A stretch of 64,000 nt of DNA from positions 895,001-959,000 of the forward strand of contig JAUJYZ010000084.1 of NCBI GenBank assembly GCA_033675265.1, read 5' to 3'. The position numbers and the translations under genes were made by a program. The notes below the pieces were generated by a model, which was not told the DNA's origin, did no database searches, and saw nothing but the letters and a program-made list of their open reading frames with translations. Source of the DNA: Actinostola sp. cb2023 (Eukaryota > Cnidaria > Anthozoa > Actiniaria > Actinostolidae). Below, piece after piece: positions 36,501-45,476 of the stretch. Position 1 is the first letter of the stretch; each line of letters begins with the position of its first letter.

Positions 36501-39500
36501 TGTTGTTAACTACTAGTTTTATTATAGAACACTGTACACCAAGGTGTACCGTACAGCTTATAGAACTAGCTACATGACAGCGTACAAGTGTTAACTTTAC
36601 TAGTTTTATTATAGGACACTGTACACCAAGGCGTACCGTACAGCTTATAGAACTAGCTACATGACAGCGTACAAGTGTTGTTAACTACTAGTTTTATTAT
36701 AGGACACTGTACACCAAGGCGTACCGTACTAGCTTATAGAACTAGCTACATGACAGCGTACAAGTGTTGTTAACTACTAGTTTTATTATAGGACACTGTA
36801 CACCAAGGCGTACCGTACAGCTTATAGAACTAGCTACATGACAGCGTACAAGTGTTGTTAACCACTAGTTTTATTATAGGACACTGTACACCAAGGCGTA
36901 CCGTACAGCTTATAGAACTAGCTACATGACAGCGTACAAGTGTTGTTAACTACTAGTTCTATTATAAGACACTGTACAACAAGGCGTACCGTACAGCTTA
37001 TAGAACTAGCTACATGACAGCGTACAAGTGTTGTTAACCACTAGTTTTATTATAGGACACTGTACACCAAGGCGTCAGTACCGTACAGCTTATAGAACTA
37101 GCTACATTACAGCGTACAAGTGTTGTTAACTACTAGTTTTATTATAGGACACTGTACAACAAGGCGTACCGTACAGCTTATAGAACTAGCTACATGACAG
37201 CGTACAAGTGTTGTTAACTACTAGTTTTATTACAGGACACTGTACAGCAAGGCGTACCGTACAGCTTATAGAACTAGCTACATGACAGCGTACAAGTGTT
37301 GTTAACTACTAGTTTTATTATAGGACACTGTACAGCAAGGCGTACCGTACAGCTTATAGAACTAGCTACATGACAGCGTACAAGTGTTGTCCTGGATGGA
37401 TCAACCCTCCTAACAACGGTGAATGCATCACAAGTAAGTAAATCATGGTATCCTCTTTTAGTTCCGTCACGCAACGCTCCCGGTCACGCAACGTTCCCGG
37501 GAGCGTTGCGTGACGGAACTAAAAATGGATGCTTAGGACTAAAGTATCATGCGTTCATTTCTCAGACATCGACGAGTGTGCGAGCAACCCATGTCAGCAC
37601 AACGGAACTTGCACCGACATGGTCAATGGATACACTTGTAACTGTACTGCTGGGATCACGGGAACAAATTGTGAAACAGGTAATACATGATTACTACAAC
37701 AAAACCAAGCAGAACTGGTATAGTATCACGTGACATGACGTCATCAGCACAGATAATTAACTAGTGCATGCGATATAATAATAATATATATTTCTTAAAG
37801 TTTTAACTTTTATTCATTTTGTGTAGCCTTTCGTAATCGACAACTAAAAATAAAACAGCTAAACGACCTTACAGACAACTCGTAAATTAATTCATGTGAT
37901 AAAATCCTAATGGAAATAAAGTATATGTAAAGTATGCATATCTAATTCATGCTAAACGACCTTACAGACAACTCGTACATTAATTCATGTGATAAAATCC
38001 TAATGGAAATAAAGTATATGTAAAGTATGCATATCTAATTCATGCTAAACGACCTTACAAACAACTCGTAAATTAATTCATGTGATAAAATCCTAATGGC
38101 AATAAAGTATATGTAAAGTATGCATATCTAATTCATGCTAAACGACCTTACAGACAACTCGTACATTAATTCATGTGATAAAATCCTAATGGAAATAAAG
38201 TATATGTAAAGTATGCATATCTAATTCATGCTAAACGACCTTACAGACAACTCGTACATTAATTCATGTGATAAAATCCTAATGGAAATAAAGTATATGT
38301 AAAGTATGCATATCTAATTCATGCTAAACGACCTTACAGACAACTCGTACATTAATTCATGTGATAAAATCCTAATGGGAATAAAGTATATGTAAAGTAT
38401 GCATATCTAATTCATGCTAAACGACCTTACAAACAACTCGTACATTAATTCATATGATAAAATCCTAATGGCAATAAAGTATATGTAAAGTATGCATATC
38501 TAATTCATGCTAAACGACCTTACAGATAACTCGTACATTAATTCATGTGATAAAATCCTAATGGAAATAAAGTATATGTAAAGTATGCATATCTAATTCA
38601 TGCTTCAGATATCAACGAGTGCGCCAGCAACCCATGTCAGAACGGAGGCACGTGTACAGATCAAGTCAATGGTTACAGTTGTACGTGTACCGCGGGGTAC
38701 ACTGGGACACATTGCCAGACAAGTAAGAGTCAATGCTGACAGCACATGGGCATTTTGTCTGCGCATGCGTGAAATGCCAACATAAACACAAAGACCCTCT
38801 GACACGCGCATATATCCCGCGCCATCCGGCGCTAATTTAAATACCAGGAATAACAAACAAGATGGCGAAATTCTACTTCAGATATTTATTTATTAACTTG
38901 TCTATATGAATATATGCAACTGTAAAATGATGGATTCTATTTTATCAATGCTGAAGGCATGCTGCAGTTGTCATAACAAGTATTTACGATGCATTATGAG
39001 TTGCATATTGCAAGGTGACGGAGGTCCAGACACTGACAAGCTAAACTGACAATGGCTGCCGTCTTCGCCGTATACATGCACTTTGAACATTCATAGCAGG
39101 AGCTATACATTTTTTGAAAGTCATTTATTGTGATGAATGGAATGACTATTGAATAATCTTCGCCTCCGTAACATTAAGCAGCAGCTTGGGGGTCGGTAGA
39201 AATCGAAAGATAATTTGACTCGAATGCTTGGAGTCCACATTTCTGCTCGTCGCGAGTCCCGTAAATGGTAAGCAAAAATATTGCAATGCAAAACAGTAGA
39301 AACAAGTTTTAATTTTCTTAACAACTAATTTTTCTGCAAAGTCTGTTCTCTCATTTATACTTTCAAAGACTTAGAATAAGGAAATCTGAGACGAAGATAT
39401 GATAGAACCATGGCTTCGAGAAGTAACACAAAACATCAATTCCGCCATTCCACCGAGTATAGGGTGAGAAGAATCTTTTAAATCTGACAGCTATACATTT

Positions 39501-42057
39501 TTTGAAGCCCCATTCTCTATGAAAACTGAAATTATATAAAGGAATGAATGCTGTGGTAATTATCTCCAACTTGGGGGTCGGTAAAAATTTCAAGAAATAT
39601 CTCGTTAAAGTTCGATCTAAATTGAACACTTCTACATATTCACCGGGCCATAGCTCGAAATCGCGTCCACCTGAAAGAACCATTTCATTAAAATTCTAAA
39701 AAAGTATACTTTCATCACAATTACCAAGCGTTAATCCAGTGCTGTAGAATACTTGATTGTAGAAATAATCAACGCTGAACATCCAACTCCAAACACCACA
39801 GTCGCATTTCAATGTAAAATATCTCGCCATCGAAAGAAATAACAGCGGCCAAAGATATACCCAGGGGAAGAAGTGTTTGTCGTCTTTAAAAATGAGTAAA
39901 TTTTCATGACGTTTAAACTTTAGAAACGCGTAGATCTCCTACAAAATATCCTTAAAATGAGGAATCGAGCTGGAAAATGGTTCAGAAGTCACTAGTCAAT
40001 GCTGTGTTGGCGCATGCGCAGACAAAATACCCATATGCTAATGCTGACATAATTATGACTTTTTACTCGGGCTTCCTGTGGTGTGTCCGAGTTGAAAAAT
40101 GCCTTGCCGGGTGGCCTCGCTTTGGTCCAATTTCACAATTTAATATGTTCATACATGTATCTTTTCAAGTGTATATTATTTTAATCACATTCTCTATCAT
40201 ATCAAATATTTACTTTTCCCCAAATATTCATTTTCGGCTTTTATGCAAATTAGCAGCAGCCATTTGTGAAAGTGGTTTCTGAAGACGACTCACTACAAAG
40301 TTGTCTTAAAGTTGCACACGTGATGACAAATGATCTTTAGAGTCGTTTTCGTGGGAAAGTTACGATAACGTGTCGTATTGAAAGAGTTTGATTGGATGAG
40401 AAAGGAAGCCATTTGAGTGTCACGGTATGTCTCATACGAAAACCACTATTGGATGAGATGCATCTGTACGCTTTCTGATTGGTTCAGAAGATAGAAAGAT
40501 AGATAGATACCTTTATTTAAACACAAATGAAACAGCAGGGTAGTCCAGTCAGTGGCTAGCAGCCTCTGATATCAAAAGGAGCCCTGCGACACATATACAA
40601 TATACAATAAATAGATCGGGGAAAAAAGAAAGGAAGCCATTTGAGTGTCACGGTACCGTAAGTTTCCCACTCGTACGAAAACCACTCTATGATCTGGTTC
40701 AGAAAAACTAATATCCTATCGTCATCGAGAATATCTCATGATTCGTTTATCGTTCAGACATCAACGAGTGCGCCAGCAACCCATGTCAGAACGGAGGCAC
40801 GTGTACAGATCAAGTCAATGGTTACAGTTGTACGTGCGCTTCAGGGTATACTGGTGAGAACTGTGAAAATCCTACAGGTGGGTTTCATAAAATACATTAA
40901 AGACACGAGCGTTTACCGTCCATACACGAGCGTTTACCGTCCATACACGTGCACTTACCTTCCATACACGTGCATTTACCTTCCATACACGAGCGTTTAC
41001 CGTCCATACACGAGCGTTTACCGTCCATACACGAGCGCATACCGTCCATACACGAGCGTTTACCGTCCATACACGAGCGTTTACCGTCCATACACGAGCG
41101 TTTACCCGCGTCCATACACGAGCGTTTACCGTCCATACACGAGCGTTTACCGTCCATACACGAGCGTTTACCCGCGTCCATACACGAGAGCGTTTACCGT
41201 CCATACACGAGCGTTTACCGTCCATACACGAGCGTTTACCCGCGTCCATACACGAGCGTTTACCGTCCATACACGAGCGTTTACCGTCCATACACGAGCG
41301 TTTACCGTCCATACACGAGCGTTTACCGTCCATACACGAGCGTTTACCGTCCATACACGTGCTTTTACCGTCCATACACGAGCGTTTACCGTCCATACAC
41401 GAGCGTTTACCGTCCATACACGAGCGTTTACCCGCGTCCATACACGAGCGTTTACCGTCCATACACGAGCGTTTACCGTCCATACACGAGCGCATACCGT
41501 CCATACACGAGCGTTTACCGTCCATACACGAGCGTTTACCGTCCATACACGAGCGTTTACCGTCCATACACGAGCGTTTACCGTCCATACACGAACGTTT
41601 ACCGTCCATACACGAGCGTTTACCGTCCATACACGAGCGTTTTCGAATAATTTCATCTGTCCACACCAAGAGGCTGATAATTTAGCTTTGAAAATGCTAC
41701 GTGAAAAATATGTGAAAAATACTCATGTTTTGACGTTTTTAACGTACAAAAAAAGAAGAAGAAAAGCACAAGCGTAAATTTCCTTTGTCCATTAATGTAC
41801 TAGTTTAGTTGTGTTGTTGTTTTTCAGTCAATTGGAAGGAATATCCCACCTACTGGTGCACTGACAGTTATCGTAGTGTTCTTGCTTCAGACAAAACCAA
41901 AGATGAGTGTAAAGCATTGTGCATAAACCCCTGTAATGCTGTAGAATGGTGGGAGGGTTCAAAGAAATGCTACAAATGTACTGACCATAAGAGACGAAAG
42001 CTTTACGACGATAGCGCAGATCCCGACTACCCACCGTACGTAATATTGAAAATTTGA
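30180..42057 (+). CDS. gene B: secreted PAN-EGF-EMI-EGF protein with Cys/Trp-rich C-terminal domain
   Basis: Ten exons, 480 residues: 30180-30551, 30872-30986, 33699-33812, 34886-34940, 35543-35641, 37324-37433, 37566-37679, 38609-38722, 40758-40877, 41828-42057. Exon lengths sum to 1443, and every junction keeps phase with GT-AG sites. Residues 1-23 form a signal peptide (hydrophobic [11 protein letters not shown], cleavage near SVA-Q). Residues about 45-122 are PAN/apple-like ([14 protein letters not shown]). EGF modules at 125-162 and 163-200 follow. The EMI domain is at 203-288 ([23 protein letters not shown]). Three EGFs of the DI(D/N)EC calcium-binding type lie at 289-404. The terminal domain is at 405-480. 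No membrane anchor: probably a secreted extracellular-matrix, mucus or adhesion protein (inference). Several introns are filled with tandem arrays. Confidence 0.88.
30872..30986 (+). CDS. gene B exon 2: EGF module
   Basis: Acceptor TTTGCAG, donor GTAAGT. Encodes [14 protein letters not shown] ... [14 protein letters not shown]. Phase 0 to 1. Confidence 0.88.
31437..32848. mobile_element. 1.4-kb element in gene B intron 2, absent from gene C
   Basis: Inverted ends CAGGAGCCCATTACTAGGAG and complement. Flanks ACTACGC / ACTACAC look like a 7-bp target duplication, and gene C has the uninterrupted site near 53565. Two small divergent Ser/Asp-rich frames (rightward from 31867, leftward from about 32675, [16 protein letters not shown]) are visible but no transposase. 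Confidence 0.85.
32950..33672. mobile_element. foldback element in gene B intron 2, absent from gene C
   Basis: A strong palindrome (about 32957-33112) with GATATTTGGGATAAATACCA arms and a terminal ATAGTGGTATAAT segment. It contains an 87-codon frame (33320-33583) without recognised features. Gene C intron 2 lacks the whole block. Exact ends uncertain. Confidence 0.65.
33699..33812 (+). CDS. gene B exon 3: EGF module
   Basis: Acceptor CTTTAG, donor GTAAAT. Encodes [16 protein letters not shown] ... [14 protein letters not shown]. Phase 1-1. The donor region is the founder of the 31-bp array. Confidence 0.88.
   Translation, partial: KSTSVPVTLALIWASALTYLPNIDARVILVSLAADAK
33803..34020 (+). repeat. 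31-bp array of exon-3 donor sites
   Basis: Unit GTAAATCAGGTTTAAATATG + TTGCCAAACAG, about 7 copies. Each unit carries the last 10 exon bases (TGCCAAACAG) joined to the GTAAATCAGG donor, so the splice donor itself is tandemly repeated. Confidence 0.92.
34385..34700 (-). pseudogene. retroelement C-terminal fragment
   Basis: Minus strand encodes [16 protein letters not shown] (about 34685-34640), then, in another frame, [20 protein letters not shown] and [16 protein letters not shown]. The Cys-x2-Cys-x3-YIGE block and following helices resemble GIY-YIG-like ends of Penelope-type or related retroelements. Fragmentary; family not certain. Absent from gene C. Confidence 0.45.
34886..34940 (+). CDS. 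gene B exon 4: EMI start
   Basis: Acceptor CAACAG, donor GTAACT. 55 bases, phase 1 to 2, encoding [18 protein letters not shown], the first Cys of the EMI domain. Confidence 0.8.
34941..35528. repeat. 45-bp array filling gene B intron 4
   Basis: About 13 copies of TCTCTACTAGTTTAACCACT-AGTCCCTGTCTATACACC-GACGCAG. It starts within 10 bases of the exon 4 donor and ends within 15 bases of the exon 5 acceptor. Period 45 gives long open frames on the minus strand ([15 protein letters not shown]) that are not genes. Confidence 0.95.
35543..35641 (+). CDS. gene B exon 5: EMI middle
   Basis: Acceptor TTCTTTAG, donor GTAACT. 99 bases, encoding [17 protein letters not shown] and [14 protein letters not shown]. 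Confidence 0.85.
   Translation, partial: LRPCLYAVISRDIPAVIHIWMWIVELGEMHGT
35885..37323 (+). repeat. 88-bp array of partial EMI exons with acceptors (intron 5)
   Basis: About 16 units: TTTTATTATAG acceptor, then ACACTGTACACCAAGGCGTA ... up to TACAAGTGTTGT, then TAACTACTAG. Read in exon 6 phase, each unit reproduces the start of exon 6 ([20 protein letters not shown], then CC) and then hits TAA. The 17th unit is the real exon. Confidence 0.93.
37324..37433 (+). CDS. gene B exon 6: EMI end
   Basis: Acceptor ATTATAG, donor GTAAGT. Encodes [20 protein letters not shown], then [14 protein letters not shown]. Its acceptor and first 65 bases are the unit repeated about 16 times upstream; only this copy continues into CCTGGATGG. 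Confidence 0.88.
37566..37679 (+). CDS. gene B exon 7: cbEGF-like module
   Basis: Acceptor TCTCAG, donor GTAATA. Encodes [16 protein letters not shown] ... [14 protein letters not shown]. Phase 1-1. Confidence 0.88.
37861..38604. repeat. 93-bp array ending at the exon 8 acceptor (intron 7)
   Basis: Eight units of ACGACCTTACAGACAACTCG ... ATCTAATTCATGCTAA. The last unit changes to ATGCTTCAG, creating the acceptor of exon 8. Confidence 0.93.
38609..38722 (+). CDS. gene B exon 8: cbEGF-like module
   Basis: Acceptor CTTCAG, donor GTAAGA. Encodes [16 protein letters not shown] ... [14 protein letters not shown]. Nearly identical to exon 9 over its first 90 bases, a recent exon duplication. Confidence 0.88.
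38741..40039. mobile_element. 1.3-kb Mutator-like element in gene B intron 8 (empty-site copy)
   Basis: Perfect 9-bp duplication AATGCTGAC (38732-38740 and 40040-40048). The same family as 16532-21577 but without the nested foldback. No transposase. Starts 18 bases after the exon 8 end. Confidence 0.92.
40049..40757. other. rest of gene B intron 8
   Basis: Contains a directly repeated GAAGCCATTTGAGTGTCACGGTA (40406 and 40632) with ACGAAAACCACT, separated by a GATAGATACCTTTATTTAAA segment resembling the tail of a retroelement. No exon evidence. Confidence 0.4.
40758..40877 (+). CDS. gene B exon 9: cbEGF-like module
   Basis: Acceptor GTTCAG, donor GTGGGT. Same start as exon 8, then [18 protein letters not shown]. 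Phase 1-1. Confidence 0.88.
40904..41645. repeat. 21-bp array in gene B intron 9
   Basis: About 35 units of CGAGCGTTTACCGTCCATACA, some with a 3-bp CCGCG expansion to 24. It starts 26 bases after the exon 9 donor. Long open frames on both strands are period-3 artefacts. Confidence 0.95.
41828..42057 (+). CDS. gene B exon 10: Cys/Trp-rich terminal domain
   Basis: Acceptor TTTTTCAG. 76 residues to TGA with [38 protein letters not shown] and YPPYV. Homologous to the gene A terminal exon. Six cysteines. Confidence 0.88.
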
Positions 42058-42980
42058 AATCTTGATCTCATGGGACAACTTGCATCACACTCTATTGTAA
42101 CTCGTGAATTAGATAGATATATTATACATACGAATCGAAGATTTGTGACAGATGGCGCGCCGGGAAATATGCTGTTCTGACTTGAGTGGTGAAATAGCTA
42201 GGTAAAAGTACGATTCCAACCAAAACAGCAATGGCAATGAATAGATTTTGTTCACAACGGCATAATGTCTACCCAGCCGTTTAGCAGGACGCCATACCAG
42301 CTTTGAACAAGCTTTACTGCATTTATTTACCAGTCATCATTTTTTTTAAAGAGAGAGTTTAAATGATCAATGGTCCCACACTAATTGATGGTCTACATGC
42401 GTATGACGTCATAGCGGCCATGTTTGTTCCCGATAACAAAGCATTCCTCGGTACAACCAACATGGCCGCCACAAAACGTTTTAAAAACACCCAGTGTCCG
42501 AGTCCATGATGCCTTGCGCGGTTGGCTCAGTTGTTATAATAATAAGTAAATAAAATAAAAGTACTTATCACATACTCAGCAAACTTTCTGGATTCTTATT
42601 CGTACGGAAATTACCATTACAACAATATTATTAAGCGCTGTATTTTGAAAACAAAAATGGCTGACAGCCGCGTTGCGGAAGTAAACCACAATATCGCTGC
42701 GGAACACCAAACGAACAACACAAACTTGGATAAATGTATGACTGCGCACAAGAAAGACAAAAAAAAAAAAAACTTTAACCCGAAATTGGCCACCATTTGT
42801 ATGCTTCACGGAGGACAGTCGCTCGCTATTCAGTTAGGAAACATTTGCTGGGTAAATGACAAAAAAAAAAATCGTAAACGTCTCATGCAATTTTGAGAAC
42901 TTTCAAAGCATCATGAGTGACCATAAATCCCGAATTGCACGAGCTGTCTATACGATTTCCTGTACATATCGTACATTATT
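42058..42980. other. gene B 3' flank, gene-free
   Basis: No close AATAAA after the stop; the first is near 42547. An 83-codon frame at 42645-42896 is Lys-rich, from A-runs, and not convincing. Confidence 0.4.
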
Positions 42981-42983
42981 ATT

Positions 42984-43216
42984 ACATACACCAAATTGAA
43001 GAATCGTTGTCGGGTTCAAAACCATAGAACATAGAAGCTGAGACCGAAATAGCTTATGGGAAATATGTTAATTGGTTGCAAGATATGCATTTTTGAATTC
43101 TGATTGTAAAACAGGTAAAATGCATCTAATTATTTCCCATAAGCTATTTCGGTCTCAGCTTCTATGTTCTATGGTTTTGAACCCCGACAACGATTGTTCA
43201 ATTTGGTGTATGTACA
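42984..43216. mobile_element. hairpin MITE with TACACCAAATTGAA ends
   Basis: Arms of about 80 bp are near-perfect inverted copies (GTTCAAAACCATAGAACATA and complement) around a 60-bp loop. Confidence 0.8.
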
Positions 43217-43327
43217 GAATCTACAAATGCACTGCATGGGCGGTTAGCATGAAATTGATTCATTGAACAGTGCACCTTGTACGTACTACTTATTGTGGAT
43301 GCATCCATATAATAAAAAGAAAACTAT

Positions 43328-43435
43328 ACACGGTGGATTGAAGATATGAAGTAAAAATCAATATTTCGTTCGTTGCGTTCACTCGTAAAATATGATTATT
43401 TTTCAACTCGAAGATAAACTTCATATCTTCGCGCC
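43328..43435. repeat. imperfect palindrome GAAGATATGAAGT
   Basis: GAAGATATGAAGTAAAAATC at the left, AACTTCATATCTTC at the right, around TTCGTTCG. A short foldback element remnant. Confidence 0.6.
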
Positions 43436-43457
43436 ATAGTGTAATACATAATAGTTA

Positions 43458-43618
43458 ACAAATAGATTCCATACGATATTCCCGTGCGTCTGTACTCCTC
43501 TTATAGATGCACAGAAGACGTCAAAATGTGATGCAAACAAAACGTACGTTACGAGACGAAGTCGTCTTCTGTGCATCTATAAGAGTACAGACGCACAGCA
43601 AAATGGAATCTATTTGTT
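43458..43618. mobile_element. hairpin MITE AACAAATAGATTCCAT
   Basis: Arms carry GTCTGTACTC-TCTTATAGATGCACAGAAGACG and complement; ends AACAAATAGATTCCAT / ATGGAATCTATTTGTT. Confidence 0.75.
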
Positions 43619-43849
43619 TTATATAATATTTTGAGAATGGAGTGATTTTGTGACGTCATCTGTGTGTCTGTACTTTAATAACACACGGCCCTCGACCAAT
43701 CAAAGCACGCATAATATACCAATTATTCTATAAATATACATAGACTACTCTCTGCTTGATACGGCACATGGGAGAGGAGCGGCAGTAAGCAAGAATACGC
43801 TGTTGTAGATTTAGAAAAATGTTAGTAGAGGTAATCAGACGGTTTCGAG

Positions 43850-43990
43850 TTCAATTTGGAAATAATTTGCACGAGTGTGTTTTTCAAAGAGTATCAAAAT
43901 TGCACAAGCCCGTAGGGCGAGTGCAACTTTGAGCTCTTTGAAAAACACATGAGTGCAAATTATTCCAAAATGAACGAGAAATCGTATGAT
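43850..43990. repeat. palindrome TTTGCAC-GAGTG-TTTTTCAAAGAG
   Basis: Inverted copies around a CCCGTAGGGCGAG centre. Similar in design to the palindrome in gene B intron 2. Confidence 0.65.
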
Positions 43991-44094
43991 TACCAATTAA
44001 TAATATTCATGAAAAAAAAAGTAATTTGTACCGCAGTGCAAATTACTTTTCAACTGCACTGCTCTAAGCCAATCAGAATCAAGTCTTTTTTTCA

Positions 44095-44535
44095 TTAAGG
44101 TGACACGAAATTTTTTATTTTGAAAATCAATTACATATGAACTGAATAGTGGAATGTTTCAGTATTTTGTGATTTGAGCTTCGCATTTGCGAGTTATGCT
44201 AATTCGGTGACGTCAGATTGTTTTTTTTCCATAATAGCTTATTTCTATTATTTCAAGTAGCATTCTTTTCTGAAATAGAAAAAAAAGTTTAACATCATTT
44301 ATATAAGTTGTAGAGAACTTTTTGCCAGATAAAAAATGTCAATAATTTGCACAAGGGCGCTTTTGTATAATAAATTAAAAACAATCTGACGTCACCAAAT
44401 TACAATATCACGATTTCAAACCTTTATAACTCGCCAATGCGAAGCTCAAATTACAAAATACTGCATGTACCATCCCACTATTCACTTCATATGTAATCGA
44501 TTTTCAAAATAAAAAAATTCGTGTCATATACACTT
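44095..44535. mobile_element. 440-bp foldback MITE
   Basis: Arms contain GACACGAAATTTTTTATTTT, CATATGAACTGAATAGTGG, GAGCTTCGCATTTGCGAGTT and GGTGACGTCAGATTG with complements. Half of a related copy occurs at 54456-54690. Confidence 0.8.
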
Positions 44536-44555
44536 TAATATTATTACACCATATA

Positions 44556-44686
44556 CACCGAATCGAAATATGGCGGCCAATTTGAATAACTATAATTGTT
44601 CTGGACTACTGACCAACTGAACCTCTCATTCATGTGAAAACGCTTTTGTGTTCAGATTGGACGCCATATTTCGATTCGATTCGGTG
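44556..44686. mobile_element. 131-bp MITE, CACCGAATCGAAATATGG ends, TA duplication
   Basis: Inverted ends with ATATGGCGGCC / complement; TA on both sides (44554-44555, 44687-44688). Confidence 0.8.
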
Positions 44687-44690
44687 TATA

Positions 44691-44950
44691 CAGTCAATGT
44701 CATTAACTAGGTTGTCCACCTCGGAAAAGCACATTTACACATTTGCACATTTACACATTTGCACATTTACACATTCGTTTTGCGCACGTGGAACCCAGAG
44801 TCAATAGATTCAGTAGAAGTATACTGCCATAAGAATGCCGCGGCCTTATACAGAAGATTTCAGGAGGAGAGTTGTATTTCAGCGCTTGTAACTGAGTGCA
44901 AATGTGTAAATGTGCTTTTCCGAGGTGGACAACCTAAATGACATTGACTG
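44691..44950. mobile_element. 260-bp MITE, CAGTCAATGTCATT ends, TA duplication
   Basis: Arms include GGTTGTCCACCTCGGAAAAG with complement and ACATTTACACATTTGCAC repeats. TA flanks (44689-44690, 44951-44952). It directly abuts the MITE at 44556. Confidence 0.85.
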
Positions 44951-44952
44951 TA

Positions 44953-45476
44953 TATCGAGAGTACGTTCTTTATACATCTATTTCAAAAATCGTTGTCGCA
45001 GCCGAAGCAACAGTCAACACTCCAAGACTGCAAAGGATTTTGTTAATTTTCCTCGTAATTAATTTATTCAGTTGCATGGTAAATAGTTATCATAAATGTA
45101 GTTTTTCAGCTCATTAACTGTTTGGAAGCATGGCATGCACATTTTATAAATGAAAATGCGGCTTGATGCCTGCTCTTGTTCAACGGGTTTAGTACCCGGC
45201 GCACCAACACGTTGGTAGTACTTGTATTTTCCGAAATAATCGGTTTAATGCCTGAACTACCACTGCTGCTTTCCATAATAACATGTCACAAACGCATGCA
45301 ACCAAAATATTCTCTGAATAAACCATTGTAAATAGGTGTATAAGAGCAGTCACAAGCACATATATGCCATAGCCGCGCGCTTGAGTAATTCTATACAATC
45401 AATAAAGGCATTATACCACGGATGTTTTTGCTAAATTGTTGAACCTCTCTAATGCGACCAACGTTGTTTACAGCGG
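44953..45476. other. gene-free spacer before the 87-bp array
   Basis: No gene or strong repeat seen. Confidence 0.35.

Noticed and set aside
35885..38604. CRISPR-like regularly spaced repeats
   Set aside because: Units are contiguous tandem copies without unique spacers, in an intron-containing animal gene.
40689..41777. Long frames of TSVYRPY, HTRAFTV or RSCMDGK repeats
   Set aside because: 21-bp intronic array; the frames fuse exon 9 sequence to the array only by reading through the splice donor.
42505..42545. tRNA or SINE-like GGTTGGCTCAGTTG motif
   Set aside because: Resembles an A box, but no B box or cloverleaf could be found nearby.
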